DNA of 64,000 nt from Luidia sarsii (lineage: Eukaryota > Echinodermata > Asteroidea > Paxillosida > Luidiidae): assembly GCA_949987565.1 (NCBI GenBank), contig OX465117.1:3204214-3268213 (forward strand), read 5' to 3'. A program made the translations under genes and the position numbers. Positions 10,776 to 23,100 of the stretch are shown piece by piece. How positions within the stretch are numbered: position 1 is the first letter of the stretch; each line of letters opens with the position of its first letter. Under the pieces are notes generated by a model, which worked only from the letters and a program-made list of their open reading frames with translations, made no database searches and was not told where the DNA came from.

Positions 10776-11180
10776 TCCGCCATTACCAAAGAGGGCAACT
10801 TCAGCTCGAAGTGCCCGGATGTCTGTAGCAATCGCACGTAATATGAATGGGGAAGAAAGGTTGTGAATGCGTAAACTAAAATCTTATAGAAATGGTTTTT
10901 AGTAATGAACGGAAAGGCCATCAATACCTCAAGAGATTGGCGAATTATAATGTCCTACTTTCTTTGGTAAAAATTGGGATTTCTTGGAAGAAAATACTAA
11001 AGTAGGCCTACTGCACTGATACCAAACGACTACCGTACTATATAGAGACATTCAACTAAACTTTTCTACAGAGATGCCGCTTTAACAAGCGCATTTGTCT
11101 TCTCTTTTAAAAATGTATTAGTTGTGAATGTTGATATGTTGCTCGTCGGTCCATGCATTTGCCCTCTTTGGTAATGACGT
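10776..11180. mobile_element. Small inverted-repeat element inside the transposon end
   Basis: CATTACCAAAGAGGGCAA at 10782-10799 is perfectly inverted at 11158-11175. Similarity is imperfect outward for another 20 bp (GTGCCGACAWGG). It explains why the right end of the P-like element is about 430 bp longer than the left. Confidence 0.6.
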
Positions 11181-11248
11181 CACAGTCCCCTTGTCGGCAC
11201 GCGTCACGCGATGAGTGCGCACACTGGTTTATTTATAGGGCCTAGGCC

Positions 11249-11587
11249 TAGGTGCTGTTCTCTTTCAGAAGCACGATGGTAACAATTTCCCGATGGCGTA
11301 TGCCAGTAGAAAACTTCTGCAGAGAGAGAAGGCTTACCCCACCATCGAACGCGAATGTCTTGCCATTGTTTGGGCTGTTCAGAAGCTTCAGACCTACTTG
11401 TATGGTCGAGAATTTGTGTGGGAAACTGACCACCAGCGTTTGACATAATCTTCAACAAGCGAAAGTCGCAAATGGGGGTATGCTCCGATGGGCATTAGCT
11501 CTTCAACCTTACCGCTTTAGGATCGAGTCAATTAAAGGAAGTAAAAATGTAGGTGCTGACTATCTCAGTCGTATTCATCTATGTTAA
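11249..11587 (+). mobile_element. Ty3/Gypsy-type remnant, RNase H part (other half)
   Basis: The plus strand encodes the retrotransposon RNase H region: a GAVLFQ start, MAYASRKLL, the IERECLAIVWAV helix, a YLYGREF strand and an ETDH motif, ending in a GADYLSRI-type block before a stop near 11587. One frameshift is visible around 11445. It is the direct continuation of the fragment ending near 5640, so the two were one element before the P-like insertion. Confidence 0.85.
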
Positions 11588-11880
11588 TTGAAAGGGAAAG
11601 TATTCTTTCATATTTTTTTTTTCGTGCACTTCGTAAATTCTGAGGAAAACGAAGAAATCGCAAATGCAATTTCAGTCCACCGGCAGCGATACTCGGTCTG
11701 GAAACGTCTGTATTCGCCGCCGAGTTACCCCCAAGTGACTTTGCTTTCACGCTGACTACGGGATTTGCCTGAAGCCACCCGCCAACGAAAGTATACACGA
11801 GTCTATGGAAGTCGGCAACAAGCGGCTCCAGACAGTTCCCATGGCGTTGCGTGTTACTTCCAGCCGCAGTCATTATGTTC

Positions 11881-12093
11881 GGGCCCTTTCCCCAAACCCG
11901 GCTTAGGCTTCGGCTCCGGCTTCGTCTCTGTTATCCAAAAGCTGAAAACACAGTTTGGAGTTCTTTGTTGAAGTTAAAGCTTTGGATTATTTTTCAAAGC
12001 ACAGTGTAACATTCAAAACGGACTTTAAAATGGATGTAAGAAATGGAGACAAAGCCTGAGCCCGAGCCTAAGCCGGGTTTTGGAAAAGGGCCC
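11881..12093. mobile_element. MITE family 3, copy 1
   Basis: The termini are GGGCCCTTTCC...GGCTTAGGCTTCGGCTCCGG and an inverted GAGCCCGAGCCTAAGCC...GGAAAAGGGCCC. Related copies are at 33178-33418, 43294-43512 and 48884-49123. Confidence 0.8.
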
Positions 12094-14046
12094 CGTTTTC
12101 CTTTTCCTCGGTGAGGGCGCTCTTTGGCTTTGTGGCGCCTGCTGTAATGAGTGCGTTCTGGCTGTCATATTCATATTCATACGGAAGCCGGAGAATAGTA
12201 TATATTTGTGGAAGTCGCCGCAATAAGTGTCAGTCACCACTTATTATGCCTCTGACGCGTTTACAAAAGACGTTTACAAAAAACTGGCATTCTCCGGCTT
12301 CCGTAATTATAGGCGACCGCCAGATAAATAGTGGCGGTTTCCGTATTACACTCCAGAAATTGGCTTTGCTGGTTCTGTTTAGCTTGGTGTTACGGAAATG
12401 TGTGCACTTCACCCAGTGTAACTCTGACCTAACTGAGATGGAAAATATCAGTGGAATGGTATCCTCGGCTATAGAACCGCCAATACGCACCCTGTGTAAC
12501 AGTCACGGGTTCCGAGGTTCATCGATGGGCATGGATATTTACACTCGTGTCTTGGTAACCAATGTTGCATGTTGAAAGGCTTCGGTAATATTTCCCTTAG
12601 CCGTTATAATGTAGCAGGCACCCTTCCGCCATGATGGTACCCACCCAGCAACAACAATACAGCACAGCGCATGCGCCCTTCAGGAGTTTTCAATAACACA
12701 CGTGTTAAGACATTCTCATCCGATCACCTCAGGGTTTGTTATTTCTACTGGCCAGAAATGTGTACAATAGGGCCATAGGTCACATGATACACTTTGAAAT
12801 TTGAAGATCGCTCGAAGCATAAGAGGAATGTTAATCAAAATGGTAGCACTCGGACATACAGTATCAAAATATAAAAACAATTTTATGGTATCCATCGATA
12901 ATACAGAATATTTCTTTTTGCCCCAAAACCTGTTAACATATTTCAGAAATTCAATTCGGCAGTTAAATTATACATCTGATAATATTACTGGTGTAAGGAC
13001 ACTATTTATGTTACTCTGAGACCAACAGACAGGACGTTTCATTTATATAATTTAGAAATTCTTATTTTTTTTCATGTAATTATTTCCTGACCAGTGCATT
13101 ACACTCTTTACCCACACACATCAATGCCTCTGATAATGGGCGGTGATATATGCCTGGCTGGAAGTTGATTTCCAGTTTGTACGTTTGCAGTTTGAGTGAT
13201 TTTTCCATACAATAACGAACAATCGTTTTGTCCCAATTTGCTCATGCATACACAATACACATATTTAAACTGGTAAACTTTTAAATGCAGTTCTCCATCG
13301 TTTATCTCAAGAAAACGATGAAAAGTGAGAATAAATACACTAAGTAGAAATTAAACCTACTGCTTACAGTATCTGAAAGAGGTCTATAAACAGTAAATAA
13401 AATCACGTAGTTCCCCTCCTTAGACAATTCGACATTCTGACATTAAGGGATCATTTTCTAATTGTAGATGTGATACCATATCCAAATCTTACATTGCTTT
13501 AAAAAAGGTTTTTGTTAATTTCAGAGCGTTGTCACACTTGATACATTTTCAACATTGATAATCATCAGAGCAATCATCCAGCCAGCCAAATGTATCCAGC
13601 TGAACAACATTACGAGAACAAACTATTTACAATAATTCATAATGATGATTTACCCTTATCTTTTTTTAGACATACAATCAAAGGTGCAGCTGTAACCCAC
13701 AGTAAGTTTTTTTGGTATAGCGCTAATGATTTAATGTCGTACATGCATCGAAACGAAAAGTATGTTCTCGAGTAGCACCACGTCACACGTACGCCATTGC
13801 TCGTACGTCATGACTTTGTGCGGACAAGACATTTTTTGCAGATTTTAGATCCACACGTCACGTGACTGGTAACTGCAGTGCAAACTTTGTGCATCGATAT
13901 GACCCAGTCAAAGGACATTTTGTAGTCATTAACTTTTCGCTTGAGATAGAAAGGTTAACAACGCCCATACAGTCATACACTTTGGTTTCATAGCATATCT
14001 GTATTGAACAATTCTTTATCATTGCATCTATCCAGCAGTTCACGGC
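12094..14046. other. Intergenic, nothing recognised
   Basis: AT-rich stretches and short chance ORFs only. The left half is intergenic; the part next to 14047 would hold the 3' UTR of the Ig/FN3 gene, but I found no convincing polyadenylation signal. Confidence 0.5.
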
Positions 14047-14156
14047 TCACGTGCAAAGACTGGCGAGAACAATGGGGATGATGAGAATGGTCAAGATGGT
14101 TGGAGGAATTCGGTGTGCTGTTTGTGATCCTGATTGCAAAGCCTTCGGTGTTACCT
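14047..14156 (-). CDS. Ig/FN3 gene exon 10: GPI signal tail and stop
   Basis: Acceptor TTTGCAG, 35 residues, TGA at 14047-14049. A hydrophilic linker (TPKALQSGSQTAHR) leads to a hydrophobic terminus with no charged residue after it. Confidence 0.75.
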
Positions 14157-17100
14157 CTGCAAATAAAAGATATACTCATCGGTCAAATTTTCATGAGGAT
14201 GTTATGCCTTCTATTCTTCCACTACTAAAATAAAGATGACTTACCTATCAACTGAAATATCTACTCCAAAATACCTAACTGGATTTGTTTGGAGTGCTAG
14301 GATTATTAAGATAGGAATTAGCAGCTGAAATATGACCAAATTTGATCAGGTAATCACACTATTCCAAAACAATTATTTAGCTTACTTTTTGCCTCTGTTT
14401 GCGGGACAGTCGTAGTTTGGTATTTTGGAGTTGAGGGCGCGTTTTCTGCAACCAAACATAATTCAATACAGATGAGTTCTTCACTCAATCTTTTTCCGCC
14501 TTGGTATTGAGTCTGCTTGAAATAAAAAATATCCTTTTAGAAACTTGTTTTCTCGAGATAAAGAGCAGTGCTGTAAATTGTAAAACGTATCTTTTCATTT
14601 AATTTCAATATTGCTTGAATTTTCAAAATGCCTTGACCGTAAAATTTTTCAACGTACGTTTTTATTTCTATGACGATAACCATTTCCTAAAAACCCATGA
14701 AGTCACTTCATCCGAATTAATGATATTCATGTTACATACATGGAAGATATAGCTTTCCATACCATGAAATTATCTTAAAGAAAGATAATCACAATGTAAG
14801 AATATCTTTTACATTTATCGCTTTACTTAGTCATGTACAATAGAAAAATAGCCCATGGAACTGACAGAAAAGAAATACTGTACTCAAGTTTCCATAGGCC
14901 GTGGGGCGCCATAGAAAAATAGGACTGCGTTAATAATCAGTACTAAACAAGCTCAGGCTAAGTGGAATAAGTTGAATTAATTTGGACACAATAGGACGGT
15001 GAACTGAAAGTTAGAAAACGCCATTAATTTCATTTTGGAAATAAATTCTCCGTTTGAAAATGGACTCACCATTTGCTGTATAAAAGGTGAATGCCGTTCT
15101 TTGCCCGTCGCCATATTGGTTTCGTCCATAAATGACTAATTCATAAGTTGTATTCGGCCTGAGGTCGCGTATAGTGTAACGATATCTGTCCGTGCCAACC
15201 GTGGTCAGTACCATTTCCCTCAGAGGGTTTTCGTGAGTGTAAACTACCCTTTGTAAAGCCCCGTATCTCTACAAAAAGGAAAACAGTTTGATATCATTAA
15301 ATTCAGAAGTGCTACAAAACTACTTTCTTACTTAATGACAACTAAGCCATTTTCACGAAATAGAACGGGGCTGAATTTCCTAATGTTCAACTCATCACAC
15401 GTCATAATAACGAAGGGAAAGTGTTAACAAAGGGGAATATTATTTTTTAGTAAGACGTGAGGATTGTGCGATTAAGAAGAGATCTGTAGCCGAAGCGCTT
15501 GAAACCACATGATTCAAGTAAACAGCCATAGCCTTAGCTAAAGACATTGAGCTGGATCATACCCAATGCACCAATTCATGACTTCATCCGTTTTCCTGGG
15601 TCTAGTCGTCTGGTACCACATGTCCAGTGGTTAACTGAGAGAAGATGGTTCTTTCTGGAGTACATGTTCGCGAGTAATAGTCTGACTATATAGATCGTCA
15701 CGTATCTTAAATATCACCCTTCGGCAATGTCATAGAAAATAATACGATATCCCAACATATATGCACAGTTTACTTGCCTCTATCCACCATCCTCTGAAGA
15801 GAATGACGTAACTTCTAACTGGAATCTCCTGACGGGGTTGACCACCAGAGGGCGCCCCATGCATCCATGACAGTGTGTAGGCATGGCGCCTACTGGAAAC
15901 CTTGCCACTGGTTACTCTGGGTGCGAGTGGTCGACCTGTGAGATAGGGCAATGACCCAAGTTTTCATTGGACAGTTTATATTCAACACTCACCCTCAAAT
16001 TTGGTGTCTTCTTGTACTTCAGAAGATAGAATTTACACATCTGTACTCCTAATTGAAAGTGCAATAATTATGAATGAAATCCATACAGTCCACAATAAGT
16101 GACCTTCCCACGTGTATTACGTGGGTTACGTAACGTTGCAGGAAGGAAAACTTGTTCAGTATTGGGAATTCTGTATAATTATATTTATTATAATTGTTTT
16201 TAAAGAGAACTCTTCGTTTCATTCAGGCAGTAATATTAATGATCTCATGAGTCAGTCAATGGACCAGACAATCTCTGGAGCAAAGCGTTGCTGTGTACAG
16301 TATAGTGACCACTAACCCGGTTTATGGTTTCTCTTCCCGAGTCTTCCAATCAGTTAGGAATACTTACTTTGCTAAAAATGTGAGATGAAATTGCTAAAGA
16401 AATAGATAGGGGTCTGACTTTTTCTGGCAGGGTCTTTCTTGACGGCTGGTTATGGAATAATTTGGCTGATTCCTATAGAATAGTCATGAGTGGGCATTGA
16501 TGTGATACGTTCTACTGACTCCAATTATTAATCCCATTGCACCGATCATCATCAAAAATCTTAATGTAGTTTTTGATGTAGTTAACGCCATTTTAAGCTA
16601 CTTTTCAAGATACAGTAGGAATTGGTGCCCTTAACCTTCCTAGGAAAAGACAATCTGCGGTCCGTCAATGTCCACCTACACTTAGTATTCTGCCCTTCTC
16701 CTACTGAAAGCCATGCTCTAGCCTTTTTATTTTATGTAAAGACCGAATAAGACAGTGTGTGGACTGAATATAGAGTCTTTCACTTCCCAACGCGACCTAC
16801 TTTCTGACAATGGTCAGAGTTAGGATTAACCAAGGGTTGTGTATGACCCATTGAGATGTCATGCAGCGTGGTATATAACCCCTTAGTGTTTGTTCAATTA
16901 CCGATCTGTTAGACTAGCCACCTGGTGGCTTGAGCAGGTCAAACTCTCACTGATCCACTCCTACATGTGCATTGTAACAACCTCTCATGCATACATTCAT
17001 TTGCCCTTAAAGGTACAACATTGGTAAATGTCAAAAGATTGCCACAGTTTGTGTTTTAAACCATGGAGCTATATAGCTCCATGGTTAAACCATTAAACAG

Positions 17101-20100
17101 TCCAAAAAAGTAATAGTGTATTGCGAAGGTTTTAGCTGAAAATAATGGTAATCTGAGAAAGTAGAAATATTGAAGAAAAAAAAGTCACGGTTTACGCACC
17201 AGCCAGTAGTATATGAAATAGGTTATTACTCGCGAGTGGTAAACTAGTTGTCGATGTTTGAGTGAAGATTTCTCTAAAAGTACAGCATCCCAGACCGTAA
17301 GATTTCAACATGAGGATTCTATCATGAAAAACTGTGTAAATTAGAAGGAAATCGGTGAACATCGATGTTTTCGGAACTTCCCAATGTTGTATTGGGCCTT
17401 TAAGTGGAGGAATGCAAATAAGACAAACACAGATAGACTGGTATGACTTATAACTCCGACTCGGACTCGAGAGGTTCTCGGACTCAGACCGGGACTCAAG
17501 ACTTTGTGGTTCAACAAGTCTGATTACACACAATGTTACCATTATCTTTTCAGATAAGTGTCCACGTTTATTGCAGTATAATCGTGCTTTTTAAACCTAA
17601 CTAATTGTCAGAACGACAAATAAATCTTTCAAGTATGAATGCTTTGGATATTCATTGAAGCCGTTTATTTCTTTACTTACCATGTAATTCAATGGTCAAC
17701 TGCGAAGAGCCTATGGTATTGCTGGCTACACACGTATAGTTGCCATAGTCAGTATCCGGATCAACACGCACGATTATATATCTAAAATATATTATTTTAA
17801 AATAAGGAATATTTTTAGCATTTATCTGGACAAAAGAGTAATCGAATGGTCAACTACTGGTTATTGGAAGGCTGCACATGCATTCAATGCATTTATTTCG
17901 AGATGACATTTCTACACTTTTTAGTAAAATTCCATTCTATATTTTAGCCAAATCTGCCCATTTCATGCAAACGTAAGCAAAGTCATGACCAAATCGACCA
18001 GGAAATCCACTTATATCCTTCCATGTACACAGAATGAACTTTTTAAAAAGGACACTTTTATCCCTTTCCGATACTAATGGATAAATACCCCTTTTGTAAG
18101 CAAACTAACTTTTTACATTGTGGTTGATATTTTCAATATTGATGTTTTTGTCGTTAAGTTCCTGTAGAAGAATATAACTCGCATTCCAAAATGCTGAGGT
18201 ACCGAGCTCTTTGCGGAATCACAAATTCACATAAAACCGTTTTGGTTAGCTCACTCCATCTTGACATTTTTCTTGAGCTTATAGGAAATATTTGCGGGTA
18301 GGTTTAGATGTCATTTCTAATGGTTGGCGTATGGTAACTTCCAGGGCGGCTCGATAACATTTATTACCTTAGGCCTACCCAAGTTATCCCAGACGTTTAA
18401 TATCAAATGAAGTCTAGATTGTTGGACGGATGATATTTCGTCATTATCCTTGATAAATGGTAATGTACTGACGCCTTAGTGCCGGGCATACTAACTAACG
18501 AGCTTCCTCTGCGTCACGGAGGTGTAGCACGATCCTGAGCAATCCACATCGGCTCATATATTAGCAATTAAACACTCTGTATCAAACTACATCATTTTGA
18601 ATATTCAAAGGCGTGGTACAAAGATGGTTGATTGTAGTGTGTTGTGTGTCTGTGTGTGTTGAGTGTTTCAGGGTTTGTTCAGAGTCTTTTTGATCGCCTT
18701 TTTTGTTTTTCAAAGCAGATTGGATTGGCTAGGGTTAAATTTAGATGGGACTGGACTGGGCTGGGCTGGGCTGGACTGGACTGGACTGGACTGGACTGGA
18801 CTTGACTTGACTTGACTTGACTGGACTGGGTTGGACTGGACTGGACTGGACTGGACTGGACTGGACTGGATTGGACTGGACTGGACTGGACTGGACTGGA
18901 CTGGACTGGACTGGACTGGACTGGACTGGACTGGACTGGGCTGGACTGGACTGGACTGGACTGGACTGGACTGGACTGGACTGGGCTGGGCTGGACTGGA
19001 CTGGACTGGACTGGACTTGACTTGACTTGACTTGACTGGACTGGGTTGGACTGGACTGGACTGGACTGGACTGGACTGGACTGGATTGGACTGGACTGGA
19101 CTGGACTGGACTGGACTGGACTGGACTGGACTGGACTGGGCTGGACTGGACTGGACTGGACTGGACTGGACTGGACTGGACTGGGCTGGGCTGGACTGGA
19201 CTGGATTGGACTGGACTGATCTGGATAAATATCATACAAATCAGAATTAAAAGCTGCCATGAGTACATTTAGGCGCTTTGATCGTATCATTTCAAAATCG
19301 GCAAAGTTCACTAAGTTTTACGATCGACAATCCGATGACTCGCAAAATCAATACATAGACCTAAGACTTGAACGTAACTTACGAGGTGTATTGTTTGCTG
19401 TTCCTGTCAGAGCCTTGCCCAGCATTCAGTAAGGGCATCTTGTCTCTCTTCCAAACGATTTCAGCCCTGGGTATAGCATCGATCTCACAGACCAATGTGG
19501 TATACTCATCCCGTCCTGCCCGTATGCGTGTCTGAGGTGACTTAATAGTTGGTTTGTCTGTAATGAAAAGCACAAAACCGCATAGCATTAAAAACCTAGG
19601 AATGCTTGTATATCTTACGTACATGTACACCAGCGTTACGCTAAGGTGTTGGTAGGATATGTGACTCTCATAATCAATAGGTTATGGGGGCAAATAATGA
19701 CACATTGATGTATGGTATTACACAGCGGCAATGGGACACCACATCTGATAGGCTATTTAAAGATGAAACTTGTTTTTTCCATGCTTTGTTCCTAGACTTG
19801 GTCTAATTTTCACCGAGCGTCTACAGGGCCAAGACATGCTTAGCATGTAAAACCACACTTGTTTTGATGCGGTAGGAACCAAGTCCAGATCGGCGTGTGT
19901 GGATGAATCTCAATAAGACACATTCACTTGGGTGTAACCCGATTCCATGGTTGACCTTAACACATGGAATGATTTGATTGTACACTGTACATCATTATAG
20001 GCTAAATATCGGGTAATTGCGCACGCGTGGATTGAAAAAGACGAAGGAAAAAGCATATCCATTAACTTATTTCGATGAAATTCCCTGCATCCACTTCGTG

Positions 20101-23100
20101 GGACACCAGAATTATTTACTGTCTGCATCTGCATGAAAATGGTGTCGTGATCCCTGGAGATAGAGTTAGGCATAATGGTAAAATGCTTCTGACTGCCGCC
20201 CCTACCCAAGCGAAGATAGAATATTCGGGAAGGTCTAGATGGTAAAACGCTGGCACATGAAATATCACAGGCTTTGCATCAAGTCCCTGTCCAGTATTTC
20301 TTGTTAATGTAATTGATGAAATGTTATACATTAATTCATCTTCCTTGATTAAACTCATGTAATTTACATAATATGGATATCCATTCAACTATCAGCGACT
20401 TAAAGCCCCTACACAACTTTGGTAAGATCGAAAAAAATAATTATATGAAACAGATTTATATGAAACTTATACAGTTTGAAGATGGTTATGGTAGGAACTT
20501 CACACTGAAATATTTCTGCCTAAAATGCTGTATTTTGGAGAAAAGATTCAAAGAAATCGCTTACGTCTCACCGAGATCTAAAGTATTTTTCGGAACAGTA
20601 CGGCGTTGAATGCTGCATTTTCGCGAAACAAATGAAGCGGTTTTCACGATTTTCTCGAGATTCAGTTGGCGGATTGAGTTTAAATTTTCACAGGTGTGCT
20701 ATTTCATGCATATGTTGGATTAGACAACGTATGGATGCTATTCTTTGACCTCGACTAATGTTGTGTAGGGGCTTTAACGAAATACAAAAATGTTACAAAC
20801 TTTATCCAAATCTTAACATTTCTAAATGTCTGTCCTAGCTGGACCTTTACCAAACGCAGACTGTGTTAGGTTAGAAAGTCTGTGTTAGTCTGTGTTCGAT
20901 TAGTGTGCAGGAAGTCAACTGCGGTCGCTCCGTATGTTTCATCGGGGCTGTCGCATGAGCACGAGACACTCCAATCGACATGCAATACAATATTCAAACC
21001 TTGTGTAGGCTACAGATCGTTTTGCCGATGTGTTTATAGCAATGGTTAACCTGCTTGGAAACATTCCACAGCAACTTGTGAGTAGGATAGAAATATAGAG
21101 TGAGGGATGGCTGAGGAACATTTCATGCGACCCCAGGGGTTTTGCCCTGAGACGCGGTGACTTGGACGGCTCGTTCCCGGGCAGGGTGTGAAAAACCTCA
21201 CGTGGACGGCGTGTGGTTGGCTAGGCTCCACCAGTCCGGACTTGTTGGCAATCGGTCATAGGGCACAGAAAGAGTACAATATTATTCATCCCCAGCAAGA
21301 CACGAGGTGGGCCATGTATCTGCCACATAATGCCTCCTATGATATTAATACGTGTTGGGTTGTGATCAACAGCAGTGGAGACTAATGTCACGTGAGTCTC
21401 ACGTGACTTGATTCATGGAGGATAATATACCAAATTAACAGCATTAGGCCTACAGAACAACGTCTGCCATTATTTTCACGCCTGAATGTCAAATATGCTT
21501 TAATAAATGTCGATATTTGTTACAGGAAATGGAATAAAGAACACTCTGACACACCGACTTTCTTTTGAGATACAATTTTTGCAATAAACATAATCCTTAA
21601 TTATTTGCGACAAAATTTATCTCAACGTAGACTAGCCACATATGCTCGATTTGTTTTCTTCTGTGAGCTTGATCAGGGCGGTATCGATAACAAGAGACGA
21701 TCCTTGGCAGCGGGTCCTGAATTCCCTACAATGCGCGCCTCCATTAACAATTCAGTCACACAATTGTGCACATGTAACTGAAGCGAAGTGTCATGTAAAT
21801 TAAAGCGTGCACTTACATTGCACGATGACCTCCATAGATCGCTCCACTTTCCCTACACCGTTCGAAGCAGTGCAGTTATATATCCCAGCGTCCCATTTGG
21901 AGATATTTGCTAACAGCACAGTATCTCCCCATTGGGGTATGGGTACTCCGATTGGGTCCATCCCTGCCTGTACTTTTTCCCAGGCAACGGACGGCTCTGG
22001 GGATCCCGTTGCGTTGCAGTACAGTTCGACATCTGAAGTGCGATTAAAATACCTCCGATCGGGGTCAACGGAGCTGTAAAATGGCGCTGTAAGTGGATCC
22101 ATGGATATGATGATTGGTAAAGCTGTAAAAAAAAACCCCAGTCATACCAGTGATTGAATAGAATAATTGACAGCAGAATGTATTTGTAACCAAATTGTAT
22201 TTATACGATTGTAAAACATCGACAACGCAAATGGAGACTGAGACAAAGACAGGGTGAGGATGACGAAAATGACGATGAAAATGATCGCGAAGACGAGGAG
22301 GTGAAGAGCGAAAGCAAGAAGATGAATACCACGAGGAAATAGACAGGACTAAAATACACTATATATAAAGACGAAGACGATGATGAAGACAACGAAAAAA
22401 CGGAGAATCGCGTACATGCAGGCAGGGCGAAGATGAAGACCATCATGGAGGAAGGGAGACATTGAGTAACTACAAGCATGGGTAATAAAGGATTCTTGAC
22501 TCACTTGGCACTTCTAGTTCCACAATGCGTTCAATCTCCGTCCCACTCCTCTTCGCCCTGACGCCACATTTATACTTGCCCGCGTCCCATTTCTCCACTC
22601 CCTCGATGCGAATATTGAATGTAGAATCCAGGGACTCCATCTTGAAACGTCGATCTGGTGTATACATATCGCTCATACGACTCAGTTCTTTTAACAAAAA
22701 GGAGAGAATAAATATTAAAGTCGAACATTAGATTAAATATTACGTGGTTAATAATTCTCTATACTTCATAACATCGCCATCTTGAAATATGCACAAATAT
22801 GTACGATTGATTTTTAACCTCGTGTTGGGAACGCCCTGCTCGTGACGTCATTCCCCTCTTTGTCATAATAGTCTAGTGACAGGACAGTTCAGTCACTCAA
22901 ATGTCCCGAATTAAACTTAAGAGTCTACACTCTGGCACATTATGTATATCACTGGCAATTTATATTTTCATAAAGTTTTGCCCATTCATCACTAAGTGTA
23001 CAGTTTGTGAAGGTGTCTGAGTCATCTTTTTAAAACTGGACGTAGTATCAATAGACAAAGGATCAATTCACACTGGAACGCTTCCTATCAAAAGATCCAG

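Larger units (their letters stand above)
5651..11241 (-). mobile_element. P-superfamily DNA transposon, internally deleted and nested
   Basis: The outer ends are an inverted CTATAAATAAAC at 5651-5662 and GTTTATTTATAG at 11230-11241. Longer inverted arms lie inside: 5697-5735 and 10720-10757 match nearly base for base. The minus strand encodes a spliced THAP-type transposase (exons between 10454 and 6972). The insertion splits a Gypsy pol reading frame, and its outer bases (GGAATAGG left, GGCCTAGG right) could be a worn 8-bp target duplication, the size made by P elements. Boundaries are uncertain by about 10 bp. Confidence 0.8.

Noticed and set aside
4855..11587. Intact endogenous retrovirus or retrotransposon
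   Set aside because: Only RT and RNase H scraps with frameshifts remain, no LTR or envelope region was seen, and a transposon splits the sequence.
12111..12575. 154-codon plus-strand ORF
   Set aside because: Overlaps no conserved motif and starts next to a MITE; probably chance.
18679..19311. PVQSS-repeat and GLDWT-repeat ORFs
   Set aside because: Generated by the (CTGGA)n array; all frames read through.
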